Assembly: GCF_024641065.1 (NCBI RefSeq)
Contig: NZ_JAHEDV010000004.1
Span: 1-64,000, forward strand
DNA length: 64,000 bases
Reading direction: 5' to 3'
Source: Rhodoluna sp.
GTDB taxonomy: Bacteria; Actinomycetota; Actinomycetes; Actinomycetales; Microbacteriaceae
Shown piece after piece: positions 53,826-61,842 of the stretch (position 1 is its first letter; the number at the start of each line of letters is the position of its first letter). Below the pieces are notes generated by a model. That model was not told where the DNA came from. It ran no database searches and saw only the letters and a list, made by a program, of their open reading frames with translations. The position numbers and the translations under genes are program-made.

Positions 53826-54674
53826 ATGTTCACTTTTCAGAAAATACCGATGGCTGTTGGTCTCGCGCTGATGTTCAGTTTGTTGGCACCGATGGCAAAT
53901 TCTGCTCATGCGGTAACTCCTTGTTCGGCTAGCGCAGGTTCAGCAGGCTTTCAGCATGGCTCCTATGTGTCGGGCAGTACGGTGATTATTTGTGCCGTAA
54001 CCAACGTGGTGGTGCCCGCCAGAACCGTCACCACGGTCGTGAGCGGCCGAACCAACACACCAGGGTCAACAGCGCCGGTGACCCGACCGCCAGCCCCTCG
54101 ATTGCCAGCCTGGCAAAATCACTGGCAACCTGGGCAGCACATCGTGGTAGCCCCGGTGAGTCATGTCGTCACAACTCCGCAGCGTTCGGTTACACCGCCG
54201 GCCCAAAACACCAATAACGGCCAAGCGATTTTTACCCCAAGCGGGTTAGTCGCTGCGGTGAGCCCATCGAGTTCGCTCACTATTGGCCAGGCTGCGACCC
54301 TCACTTCTAACGCCAAGACACATTTTCGCCAGGGAATCATCCTCGGAAGATCTGCCGAAGTTAGGTTCTTGCTTCAGTCGGTTAGTTGGAAGGTCGATTC
54401 AGCTTCTGCGTCAACCAAGACCTTTGTTTGGTCTCCCGATCAAGCTGGCAATTATTCGGCAACCGTGAAGGCAAATTACAGCGTTGCCTATCGCTTCTTG
54501 AGCGGGGGAGCCTGGGTGGTTGCGGCAAATTCGGTGACACTGAGTGATTCCTTAGCGCTCAACGTTGATACCCAGCCTCAGACTCAAGCCAGCGTGGTTG
54601 AAAGTAGTCCTGCTCAGGTACTACTGGTCGGTGCGCCCTGCAGTCGGTATTCGACGAGTTTCGGCTGCCATTGA
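53826..54674 (+). CDS. Unrecognised secreted protein
   Basis: A 282-residue protein with a signal peptide (basic FQKIPM, hydrophobic MAVGLALMFSLLAP, cleavage probably after ANSAHA), two early cysteines (TPCSAS, IICAV), then a threonine/proline-rich segment (TTVVSGRTNTPGS, RPPAPRLPAWQNHW), and a C-terminal domain of about 140 residues with beta-strand character (GNYSATVKANYSVAYRF). It ends with two more cysteines. No anchor, no catalytic motif. It stands alone between tRNA-fMet and the HtrA gene; an envelope or surface role is a guess. Confidence 0.7.
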   Translation: MFTFQKIPMAVGLALMFSLLAPMANSAHAVTPCSASAGSAGFQHGSYVSGSTVIICAVTNVVVPARTVTTVVSGRTNTPGSTAPVTRPPAPRLPAWQNHWQPGQHIVVAPVSHVVTTPQRSVTPPAQNTNNGQAIFTPSGLVAAVSPSSSLTIGQAATLTSNAKTHFRQGIILGRSAEVRFLLQSVSWKVDSASASTKTFVWSPDQAGNYSATVKANYSVAYRFLSGGAWVVAANSVTLSDSLALNVDTQPQTQASVVESSPAQVLLVGAPCSRYSTSFGCH

Positions 54675-54699
54675 GACATTGCCCCACACGGGAATAACC

Positions 54700-54734
54700 T
54701 TTCAGGTTTCTTTCAGTTAGTTTTCATAAACTAA
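54700..54734. promoter_or_regulatory. Direct and inverted repeats upstream of htrA
   Basis: TTTCAG occurs at 54700-54705 and again at 54711-54716, 11 bases apart, and is followed by the perfect inverted repeat TTAGTTT TCAT AAACTAA (54717-54734). One-turn direct repeats are typical of OmpR-family response-regulator sites. The 54675-54785 gap holds nothing else clear. Confidence 0.4.
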
Positions 54735-54785
54735 TCAGGCTGGGTTGGCATTCTGTAGCCAATCGATAAAGCATGAAAGGTTCCA

Positions 54786-56003
54786 ATGTCTGACTACAAC
54801 CGCCAATTCACCTTCGATGTGGCCCAGGCCGCTTATCCGGTTAAGGTAAAGCGAACCCTTCGTCAGAAACTTGCCGCCAAAACAACCTTTCTAACCGGAA
54901 CCGCAGCTCTAGCAGTAGGAGCGATTGTCGGCGGAGGAGTAGGTGCCGGCGTAGGTATCACTGCTTTCAACTACTTTTCTCAGCCAGCACCCGTCGTGGT
55001 GAACAACACCTCGCAGGTTAATTGGGTAACGGCCGCAGCATCGGTGGCCTCGCCATCAGTAGTGACCATCAGTGTTGCCGGCGCCGACGGCGGTGGCACC
55101 GGTTCAGGTGTGTTCCTAACCGAAGATGGCTACATTTTGACTAACACTCACGTGGTAACTCTCGATGGTGCAACCGCCGACCCAACCATTGAAGTCAAAA
55201 CCTGGGATGGCCACGTGCTTGACGCCAAGATTATTGGAACTGACCCAACTAACGACCTCGCGGTAATCAAGGTTGAATCTCCGCTAACTTTTACTCCAAT
55301 TCAATTCGCAGATTCTTCAGCGCTAAACGTGGGTGAACAGGTTGTAGCACTTGGTGCGCCGCTAGGCCTCGAGAACACTGTGACCGAAGGTATTGTTTCG
55401 GCGCTAAACCGAACCATACAGGTTGCTTCTGCTGCTGCACCAGATTCTTCAGGTGGCAGCCTGCAGCTTTTCAACGGCTCTGGTAACGCCACCAACCTTC
55501 GCGTTATTCAGACCGATGCAGCGATTAACCCTGGCAACTCAGGCGGAGCGCTAGTTAACGAGAAGGGCCAGTTGGTTGGCATCAACGTAGCTATTGCCAC
55601 TGCAGGTTCGGCCACCGGTTCATCTGGAAGCATCGGTGTTGGTTTTGCGATTCCTTCGAACGTGGCTCACCGAATTGCAACCGAGATCATGGCCACAGGT
55701 AAGGCCAGTCACGCTCTCCTTGGAGCCTCGGTTGGTGATGCCGCTGCATCAAAGGCAGCCGGCAGTTTCACAGTCGGTGCTGAAGTTATGGCACTTACCG
55801 ATGGGGGAGCCGCGCAGGTTGCTGGCATCCAAGTTGGTGACATCATCATTGGTTTCAATGGCGTAGACATCAACTCTGCAAAAGAACTAACCGCAGCTGT
55901 TCGTCAAGAAGCCGCAGGTGCTGAGGCCGAAGTGGTCTTCATCCGCGACTCAAAAGAACAGACCGTAAATGTAGTCTTGGGAGATGCAACCGAACTCAAG
56001 TAG
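54786..56003 (+). CDS. HtrA-type membrane-anchored serine protease with PDZ
   Basis: The 405-residue protein has one N-terminal membrane helix (about 36-60), a trypsin-like domain with catalytic His122 (LTNTHVV), Asp157 (NDLAVIKV) and Ser252 (NPGNSGGAL), and a C-terminal PDZ domain (VGAEVMALTDGGAAQVAGIQVG). It is expected to degrade misfolded envelope proteins outside the membrane. AAAGG precedes the ATG. In mycobacteria an htrA lies beside sigE/tatB; here it is 28 kb away from tatB. Confidence 0.92.
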   Translation: MSDYNRQFTFDVAQAAYPVKVKRTLRQKLAAKTTFLTGTAALAVGAIVGGGVGAGVGITAFNYFSQPAPVVVNNTSQVNWVTAAASVASPSVVTISVAGADGGGTGSGVFLTEDGYILTNTHVVTLDGATADPTIEVKTWDGHVLDAKIIGTDPTNDLAVIKVESPLTFTPIQFADSSALNVGEQVVALGAPLGLENTVTEGIVSALNRTIQVASAAAPDSSGGSLQLFNGSGNATNLRVIQTDAAINPGNSGGALVNEKGQLVGINVAIATAGSATGSSGSIGVGFAIPSNVAHRIATEIMATGKASHALLGASVGDAAASKAAGSFTVGAEVMALTDGGAAQVAGIQVGDIIIGFNGVDINSAKELTAAVRQEAAGAEAEVVFIRDSKEQTVNVVLGDATELK

Positions 56004-56037
56004 TTGGTTGGCCTAAGACACCGCAATAAGGAGCATC

Positions 56038-56337
56038 ATGAGTGATTTTGGATCAGAGACCGTTGGTGGCCAGAGTTCTGGCTCAACTCTGCTCGAAGAG
56101 GTAACTCAGAATGTTGAGCCAGGCGACCACGAGCGCAATTCGCACTATGTTCGCAAAGAAAAGATCGTTGAGTCAGCAGTTCTAGGCACCCCGGTGATTG
56201 CGCTTTGTGGCAAAGTTTGGGTGCCCGGTCGCGATCCACAGAAGTTTCCGGTTTGCCCAACCTGCAAAGACATTTATGACGGGCTTCGACCAGAAGACCC
56301 TAAGAGCAAAGATCAGGGCTCGGGCGAAGGCAATTAG
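56038..56337 (+). CDS. DUF3039 protein
   Basis: A 99-residue soluble protein of the actinobacterial DUF3039 family: [28 protein letters not shown] then [12 protein letters not shown]. The histidine and three cysteines (LCGK, CPTC) suggest a small zinc site. Function unknown. AAGGAG lies seven bases before the ATG, and murI follows after 35 bases. Confidence 0.88.
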   Translation: MSDFGSETVGGQSSGSTLLEEVTQNVEPGDHERNSHYVRKEKIVESAVLGTPVIALCGKVWVPGRDPQKFPVCPTCKDIYDGLRPEDPKSKDQGSGEGN

Positions 56338-56359
56338 CCGGCAGTTCTGGTGCCAAAGG

Positions 56360-56365
56360 TAGACT
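56360..56365 (+). promoter_or_regulatory. -10 element TAGACT for murI
   Basis: TAGACT ends seven bases before GTG 56373, with no Shine-Dalgarno between. Confidence 0.5.
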
Positions 56366-56372
56366 TAGCAAC

Positions 56373-57176
56373 GTGAATGACGCTCCTATTGGCATTTTTG
56401 ACTCCGGTGTTGGCGGGCTTACCGTAGCCCGTGCAATCATCGATCAATTGCCCAACGAGTCGATCATTTATGTCGGTGACACCGCCAACACCCCATACGG
56501 CCCAAAGAGCATCCCAGAGGTTCGCGAGTTAGCGCTCGCCGTAATGGATCGCCTGGTTGATGAGGGTGTCAAAGTTTTGGTCATTGCCTGCAACTCGGCC
56601 TCAGCAGCCGTTCTTCGCGACGCTAGAGAGCGCTACACGGTTGGTCGCGGTATTCCGGTGGTAGAGGTTATTCAACCCGCTGTTCGCCGTGCAGTAGCCG
56701 CCACTCGCAATCGCAAGGTAGGCGTTATCGGCACTCAGGCCACCGTTACTTCGAAAGCCTACGACGACGCATTTGCGGCCGCGGTAGACCTTGAAATCAC
56801 CAGTGCGGCTTGCCCAGCTTTTGTAGATTTTGTTGAGCGCGGCATAACCTCTGGCCCTGAACTCCTGGCCGCTGCCGAGACCTACCTTGGCCCGATTCGC
56901 GCTGCTGGTGTTGACACCCTAGTTCTTGGTTGCACCCACTATCCGCTGCTCACCGGTGCCATCTCTTATGTCATGGGCGAAGAGGTAACTCTGGTCTCTA
57001 GTGCAGAAGAAACCGCCAAGGATGTCTACCGAACTCTGGTGGCACACGATTTGCTTCGCACAGCTAAGTCAGCACCGAGTCTGCGTTTTCAAGCCACCGG
57101 CGATGCCGCTTCATTTGAAAAACTCGCCAGACGTTTCTTGGGCCCTGAAGTGGCTCAGGTTGAACTTTTAAAGTAA
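56373..57176 (+). CDS. murI: Glutamate racemase
   Basis: A 267-residue cofactor-independent racemase that makes D-glutamate for peptidoglycan. [27 protein letters not shown] (first catalytic cysteine) and [15 protein letters not shown] (second) are present. It begins the conserved actinobacterial run murI-rph-rdgB, with gaps of 18 and minus one base. Confidence 0.95.
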   Translation: MNDAPIGIFDSGVGGLTVARAIIDQLPNESIIYVGDTANTPYGPKSIPEVRELALAVMDRLVDEGVKVLVIACNSASAAVLRDARERYTVGRGIPVVEVIQPAVRRAVAATRNRKVGVIGTQATVTSKAYDDAFAAAVDLEITSAACPAFVDFVERGITSGPELLAAAETYLGPIRAAGVDTLVLGCTHYPLLTGAISYVMGEEVTLVSSAEETAKDVYRTLVAHDLLRTAKSAPSLRFQATGDAASFEKLARRFLGPEVAQVELLK

Positions 57177-57194
57177 CCAAAACTAAGGAGCACC

Positions 57195-57932
57195 ATGACC
57201 GTTCGCGCCGATGGCAGAACCCCAGATCAACTGCGCAAAGTAACCATTGAGCGCGGCTGGAGCGAACATGCCGAGGGCTCAGTCTTGGTTTCTTTCGGCG
57301 GAACCAAAGTGCTTTGCACCGCGTCTTTCACCTCGGGTGTTCCGCGCTGGAAAGTAGGCAAGGGTGAAGGTTGGGTAACTGCCGAGTACGCAATGCTTCC
57401 GCGTGCAACTCACACCAGAAACGACCGAGAAGCAGTCAAGGGCAAAATCGGTGGTCGCACCCACGAGATTTCGCGTCTAATTGGCCGCAGCCTTCGCGCC
57501 ATCGTTGACGTTCGCGAACTTGGCGAAAACACCATTGTTATCGACTGTGATGTTCTGCAGGCTGATGGCGGCACTCGCACCGCTGCAATTACCGGTGCTT
57601 ATGTTGCATTGGCCGATGCCATCACTTGGGCACGCGAGCACAAACTCATCAGTGCCAAAGCTAAGCCGCTAACCGACAGCGTTGCCGCTATCTCGGTGGG
57701 CATTATCGACGGCGAGCCATTCCTTGACCTGGCATATACCGAGGATGTTCGCGCACACACCGACATGAATGTTGTGGTTACCGGCTCTGGCAAGTTTGTT
57801 GAGGTTCAGGGCACCGCTGAAGGTGTTCCCTTTGATCGCGATGAACTAAACGCGCTTCTTGACATTGCACTCAAGGGAACCACCGAGTTGACCCAAATCC
57901 AGTCGCAGGTTCTGGCAGAGGCCCTCAACTAA
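57195..57932 (+). CDS. rph: Ribonuclease PH
   Basis: The 245-residue phosphorolytic exoribonuclease trims tRNA 3' ends. It shows [42 protein letters not shown], and [26 protein letters not shown] precedes the ATG. Its last base is the first base of rdgB. Confidence 0.96.
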   Translation: MTVRADGRTPDQLRKVTIERGWSEHAEGSVLVSFGGTKVLCTASFTSGVPRWKVGKGEGWVTAEYAMLPRATHTRNDREAVKGKIGGRTHEISRLIGRSLRAIVDVRELGENTIVIDCDVLQADGGTRTAAITGAYVALADAITWAREHKLISAKAKPLTDSVAAISVGIIDGEPFLDLAYTEDVRAHTDMNVVVTGSGKFVEVQGTAEGVPFDRDELNALLDIALKGTTELTQIQSQVLAEALN

Positions 57933-58510
57933 TGCAGTTGGTTTTGGCGACCCACAATCAGCACAAAGTCGCTGAGGTCGGGGCTATCCTGGCCAGCTCT
58001 GTTGAAGAGCTCGAGCTTATTGGATATGACGGCCCAGAGCCAGTTGAAGACGGCACGAGTTTTCTAGAAAACGCAATGATCAAGGCTCGAGCAGCCTTCG
58101 AATTTACTGGTCAGCCATCAATCGCCGACGATTCAGGTCTGGCTGTAGAAATTCTCGGGGGAGCACCTGGAATCTTCAGTGCTCGCTGGTCGGGCACTCG
58201 TGACAACGTCACCAATCGTCAATTGGTCTTGGCCCAACTTCAAGATGTGAAGCCTGAACATCGTGCCGCTTCGTTCGTTTGCACGATCGCCTATGTTGAC
58301 GCCGAGAACGAGATCAGTTTCACCGGAATCTGGCCAGGTCGCATTGCTCCAACCGAGCAAGGTGAACACGGTTTCGGTTACGACCCGATATTTATCCCAG
58401 ATGGTTTTGAAGTTACAGCTGCCGAACTCGAACCAGAAGTTAAAAACTCGATGAGCCACCGAGCACTGGCATTAGAACAATTGGCCAGCTACCTGCAGGC
58501 AATTAGCTAA
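57932..58510 (+). CDS. rdgB: dITP/XTP pyrophosphatase (Ham1)
   Basis: The 192-residue protein removes non-canonical purine nucleoside triphosphates. VLATHNQHKVAEV, the catalytic DDSGLAVEILGGAPGIFSARW and GFGYDPIFIPDG are intact. It overlaps rph by one base, so expression is coupled, and its last eight bases overlap the convergent dedA gene. Confidence 0.95.
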   Translation: MQLVLATHNQHKVAEVGAILASSVEELELIGYDGPEPVEDGTSFLENAMIKARAAFEFTGQPSIADDSGLAVEILGGAPGIFSARWSGTRDNVTNRQLVLAQLQDVKPEHRAASFVCTIAYVDAENEISFTGIWPGRIAPTEQGEHGFGYDPIFIPDGFEVTAAELEPEVKNSMSHRALALEQLASYLQAIS

Positions 58511-59168
58511 TAATCGATTCGGCCTTGTGCTCGCGTCTTGCGCGAATTACCTCGAGTGCAATCGGAATTGTCGAAACGATGACAAAACCGATGGTGAAAT
58601 ACTCAACGTGCTGGGCAACAAATGGAATCTTTCCTAAGAAATAGCCAAGTAGCGTTACGCCAGTACCCCAGCCAATAACTCCAAATACGTTGTATTTCAA
58701 AAAGCGACGGTAAGGCATTTGCCCGATGCCAGCAGCTACCGGCACAAAGGTGCGCATTACTGGCACAAAATGAGCAAGGATGATTGCCCTCGCCCCATAG
58801 CGCTCAAAGAAAGAGTTGGTGCGGTCTACGTTTTTTTGGCTAAACAACTTCGACTCTTGCTTGTTGAAGATGGCAGGCCCTGCTTTTCGGCCAATAAAGT
58901 AGCCAGTTTGGTCGCCCAGCCAAGCGGCTAGCGAAATCATCGCGCATGCCAACCAAATTGGCACTGGCCAAGGGTCTCCGCCGGTCGGAAAAACCACGTC
59001 TCCGGTCGAAACCATCAAGCCGGTTACAAATAGCAGTGAATCGCCAGGCAAGAAGAAGCCGACCAGCAATCCGGTCTCGATAAACACGATCGCGCAGACG
59101 CCAATCATGGCGAACGCGCCAAACGACTGGATTAGGGTTTCAGGCTGTAGCCATTCGATTCCAAACAT
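58503..59168 (-). CDS. DedA-family membrane protein
   Basis: A 221-residue DedA/SNARE-associated protein with four or five membrane segments. It shows FFLPGDSLLFVTGL, LGDQTGYFIGRKAG, FFERYGARAIILAHFVPVMRTFVPVAAG and GWGTGVTLLGYFLG, the conserved re-entrant loops. DedA proteins act in lipid carrier or phospholipid flipping. The ATG at 59168 is only one base after the 3' end of tRNA-Arg; no other start is available before Met22. The AGGGG of the tRNA acceptor stem is placed where a ribosome binding site would be. Confidence 0.9.
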   Translation of the reverse strand: MFGIEWLQPETLIQSFGAFAMIGVCAIVFIETGLLVGFFLPGDSLLFVTGLMVSTGDVVFPTGGDPWPVPIWLACAMISLAAWLGDQTGYFIGRKAGPAIFNKQESKLFSQKNVDRTNSFFERYGARAIILAHFVPVMRTFVPVAAGIGQMPYRRFLKYNVFGVIGWGTGVTLLGYFLGKIPFVAQHVEYFTIGFVIVSTIPIALEVIRARREHKAESIIS

Positions 59169-59169
59169 G

Positions 59170-59241
59170 TGCCCCTAGCAGGATTCGAACCTGCGCTTTC
59201 GCCTCCGGAGAGCGACGCTCTATCCCCTGAGCTATAGGGGC
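59170..59241 (-). tRNA. tRNA-Arg (anticodon CCG)
   Basis: On the minus strand: acceptor GCCCCTA/TAGGGGC, D-arm GCTCAGGGGATAGAGC, anticodon loop CTCCGGA giving CCG (reads CGG), T-arm GCAGG TTCGAAT CCTGC, discriminator A. CCA not encoded. TAGGCT on the minus strand just upstream (near 59258-59263) is a possible -10. Confidence 0.94.
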
Positions 59242-59316
59242 CAGGGTGCGTTCTAAGCCTACCTTGGCTATGCCATAGGCTTTTTGCTTGTCCGTCGCTA
59301 TTTACTGGGAGTTTGC

Positions 59317-60267
59317 ATGGCACTTCGTTTACCTGGCCAATGGGTCTGGGATTCATGGTTTGTTTTCGATGGCGAAAAGCACCACGCCTTTTACCTTCAG
59401 GCAAGTCGTGCCCTGGGCGACCAAAATCGCAGACACCGCAACGTCACTGTTGGCCACGCCATTTCTGATGACCTAACCAACTGGACTGTCGTTGCGGATG
59501 CCCTTGCTCCAAGCGAGTCACCGGCACCAGATAGCTGGACAACCTGGACCGGCTCAGTGGTCCGTGGCGATGATGGCCTCTGGTGGATGTTCTATACCGG
59601 CACCAGCCGTGAAGACGCGGGGGAGCGCCAAACCGTTTGCGCTGCAACTTCGACCGACCTAATGGTTTGGACCAAAATCGATGACCTCCCAATCGTCGCT
59701 GCCGATTCACGCTGGTACAAAACCCTCGCCGCGGGGTTCGACAACGAGCCTTTCCGCGATCCGTGGGTATTTAAACTGCCAGGCCAGGATGTATGGACCA
59801 TGTTTACCACCGCTGGCTCACCGGCCGCAAATAGTCGCCGCGAAGAGGCAATCATGGGAGTGGCTAAGTCGACCGATCTCAAGAATTGGTCTTTACAGCC
59901 GCCATTAGGTGCGCCAGGCCAAGGATTCGGCGAAACCGAGGTATTCCAGTTTGAAGTGGTTGACGGCGTGCCAGTGCTGCTGTTCTGTTGCGGCCCACTG
60001 TGGCTGTCAGACGAGCGCAAAGCAAATGGCGAGATCGGCGGCGTTTATAGCCTTGCGGTTGCTCCAGACCTGAGCGATGTAGATTTCAACCGAGCTGTGT
60101 TATTCCCAGATGTGAGCTTGTATGCGTCGAGGTTAGTGCAAGACAAAAATGGCGCCTGGAACCTAATCGCGTTCCTAAATAACGTGGATGGTGAGTTCGT
60201 CGGCGAACTTTGCGACCCGATTCCAGTAACTGCCCACGCCGAGTTAGGCGTGATTCCGCGGAAGTAA
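59317..60267 (+). CDS. Glycoside hydrolase, GH32/GH43/GH68-like five-blade propeller
   Basis: A 316-residue cytoplasmic protein with no signal peptide. Acidic residues fit the clan: Asp12 in WVWDSWFV, Asp148 in EPFRDPWVF, and the glutamates in GETEVFQF (about 206-208). WWMFYTGTSRE and GVAKSTDLKNW are typical propeller blades. The FRDP box is that of GH32 and GH68 beta-fructosidases; other families in the fold cannot be excluded. GGGAG lies before ATG 59317. It precedes a sugar ABC importer by 138 bases and probably cuts the imported sugar. Confidence 0.8.
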   Translation: MALRLPGQWVWDSWFVFDGEKHHAFYLQASRALGDQNRRHRNVTVGHAISDDLTNWTVVADALAPSESPAPDSWTTWTGSVVRGDDGLWWMFYTGTSREDAGERQTVCAATSTDLMVWTKIDDLPIVAADSRWYKTLAAGFDNEPFRDPWVFKLPGQDVWTMFTTAGSPAANSRREEAIMGVAKSTDLKNWSLQPPLGAPGQGFGETEVFQFEVVDGVPVLLFCCGPLWLSDERKANGEIGGVYSLAVAPDLSDVDFNRAVLFPDVSLYASRLVQDKNGAWNLIAFLNNVDGEFVGELCDPIPVTAHAELGVIPRK

Positions 60268-60278
60268 TAAATCCGTGT

Positions 60279-60304
60279 TCTAAGCGTTTACAAAACGTTA
60301 TCAA
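60279..60304. promoter_or_regulatory. LacI-family operator, upstream copy
   Basis: TCTAAGCGTTTACA (60279-60292) matches the LacI-type consensus TGNAANCGNTTNCA except at the second base. An overlapping weaker match (ACAAAACGTTATCA, 60291-60304) follows. Confidence 0.6.
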
Positions 60305-60344
60305 AATCGGCCACTTTTTCACCCACGACCCCTTTTTAGCGCAA

Positions 60345-60350
60345 TAGAGT
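60345..60350 (+). promoter_or_regulatory. Candidate -10 TAGAGT of the sugar ABC operon
   Basis: TAGAGT is placed between the two LacI-type sites, with transcription expected to start near 60357. No clear -35. Confidence 0.35.
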
Positions 60351-60366
60351 CATAGAGCACATTGAT

Positions 60367-60380
60367 TGCAACCGCTTTCA
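60367..60380. promoter_or_regulatory. LacI-family operator, promoter-proximal copy
   Basis: TGCAACCGCTTTCA fits TGNAANCGNTTNCA at every fixed position. It lies between the likely transcription start and the solute-binding gene, a classic repressor place. Confidence 0.75.
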
Positions 60381-60405
60381 GTGTTTTTCGAAAGGACATA
60401 CAAGG

Positions 60406-61710
60406 ATGAAACTAGGAACTCGTTTCCTCGCTGTTGCAGCTGTTTCAGCTCTAGCAACTGTGTCACTAACTGGCTGTGCTGCTTCAGGCGCTCCAGAGGG
60501 TGACGGCAAAGTAACCATTTTCGGTGGCTACGGTGAAGCCGACGCAAAGGCATTCCAGGAGAGCCTGACTGAGTTCGGTGACGCTAACGGCATCGAAATC
60601 ACTTTCACCTCTCTTGCATCATTCGACAAGGACATCAAGGTCAAGATCGAAGCTGGCCAGGAGCCAGACATCGCTCTATGGCCACAGCCAGGTGGTTTGA
60701 AGGACCTTGCAGCTGACAACCTAGTTCCTCTAAAGGACGTAGTTGACCTACCTGCAATCCAGAAGACTCTTGTTCCAGGTTGGGACACCCTTGCAGTTGT
60801 TGACGGCGACATCTACGGTTTGCCAGTATCAGCAAACGTAAAGTCAATGGTTTTCTACAACCCAGCAGCATTCGCAGCTAACGGTTACACCGTTCCTACC
60901 ACTGCAGCTGAGCTAGAGGCACTTGAGGCCAAGATCGTCGCTGACGGTTCAGGTTACCCATGGTGTGCAGGTATCGAGTCTGGTGGCGCAACCGGTTGGG
61001 CATTCACCGACTGGATGGAGCAGTACGTTCTTGACCTTTACGGTTCAGAGAAGTACGCACAGTGGGTTTCAGGTGAGCTTGACTTCGCTTCACCAGAGAT
61101 CACCGCAGCTGCTGACGTAGTTTCAAAGCGTCTTCTTGCTGAGGGCCAGGTTAACGGTGGCGGCGCTTCAATGGCTACCGACGGCTTCGGTAACACCGCT
61201 CCTCTATTCGAGACCGGTGGCAAGGCTAAGGGCCAGTGCTTCATGCTTCGCCAGGGTTCATTCATCACCGGATTCTTCCCAGAGGACATCCAGGCACAGC
61301 TAAAGGCTGAGGACTACACCAACGCTGACGCTTTCCCGCTACCTGCTCCTGCAAACGAGGGTGCTACCGCTGGCATCCTTGGTGGTGGCGACCTAGCTGC
61401 TATATTCCAGGGCCACAACGACGCTGACGTGCAGAAGGTTGCTGAGTTCATCTTCAGCGCTGACGCTGCAAACAAGCTAGTTGGCAACGGAACCATCTCT
61501 CCACACAACAACTTCGACGCAGCTCTATACCCATCAGAGCTAACCAAGAAGATTGGTGAGGCTATGGCTTCAGCTCCAGTATTCGGTTTCGACGGTTCAG
61601 ACCAGATGCCTTCAGAGGTAAACGCTGAGTTCTGGCTAGCAGGCACTGACTTCGTAGCTGGTAAGGCTACTTGGGCAGAGGCTGCAGCACGCATCGACGC
61701 TAAGTACTAA
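60406..61710 (+). CDS. Sugar ABC transporter substrate-binding lipoprotein (AglE-like)
   Basis: A 434-residue family 1 solute-binding protein with lipobox LTGC (Cys24). The body has IALWPQPGGLKDLA, GLPVSANVKSMVFYNP and the C-terminal GFDGSDQMPSEVNAEFW, which recall alpha-glucoside-binding AglE. Codon choice is biased in the manner of highly expressed genes (almost all AAG for Lys, GAG for Glu, many CTA for Leu). AAAGGA precedes the ATG. Two LacI-type operators lie upstream, and a strong hairpin separates it from the permease genes. Alpha-glucosides or related oligosaccharides are likely ligands; this is not proven. Confidence 0.88.
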   Translation: MKLGTRFLAVAAVSALATVSLTGCAASGAPEGDGKVTIFGGYGEADAKAFQESLTEFGDANGIEITFTSLASFDKDIKVKIEAGQEPDIALWPQPGGLKDLAADNLVPLKDVVDLPAIQKTLVPGWDTLAVVDGDIYGLPVSANVKSMVFYNPAAFAANGYTVPTTAAELEALEAKIVADGSGYPWCAGIESGGATGWAFTDWMEQYVLDLYGSEKYAQWVSGELDFASPEITAAADVVSKRLLAEGQVNGGGASMATDGFGNTAPLFETGGKAKGQCFMLRQGSFITGFFPEDIQAQLKAEDYTNADAFPLPAPANEGATAGILGGGDLAAIFQGHNDADVQKVAEFIFSADAANKLVGNGTISPHNNFDAALYPSELTKKIGEAMASAPVFGFDGSDQMPSEVNAEFWLAGTDFVAGKATWAEAAARIDAKY

Positions 61711-61760
61711 AAACTGATCAAATTAGGTCTCTAGCAATAGAAACCTGATGAGAACAAAAG

Positions 61761-61797
61761 CTTTGGCGGGGGAGCAATCCCCCGCCAAAGTGTTTTC
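61761..61797 (+). terminator. Intercistronic hairpin between binding protein and permeases
   Basis: CTTTGGCGGGGGA pairs perfectly with TCCCCCGCCAAAG around a GCAA tetraloop (GNRA type), followed only by TGTTTTC. A 13-pair stem with weak T-run suggests partial termination or 3'-end protection, giving more binding protein than permease. Confidence 0.8.
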
Positions 61798-61842
61798 ACC
61801 AAAACTTGTATTATCGATTCAAACAAACATCGGAGTAACACT

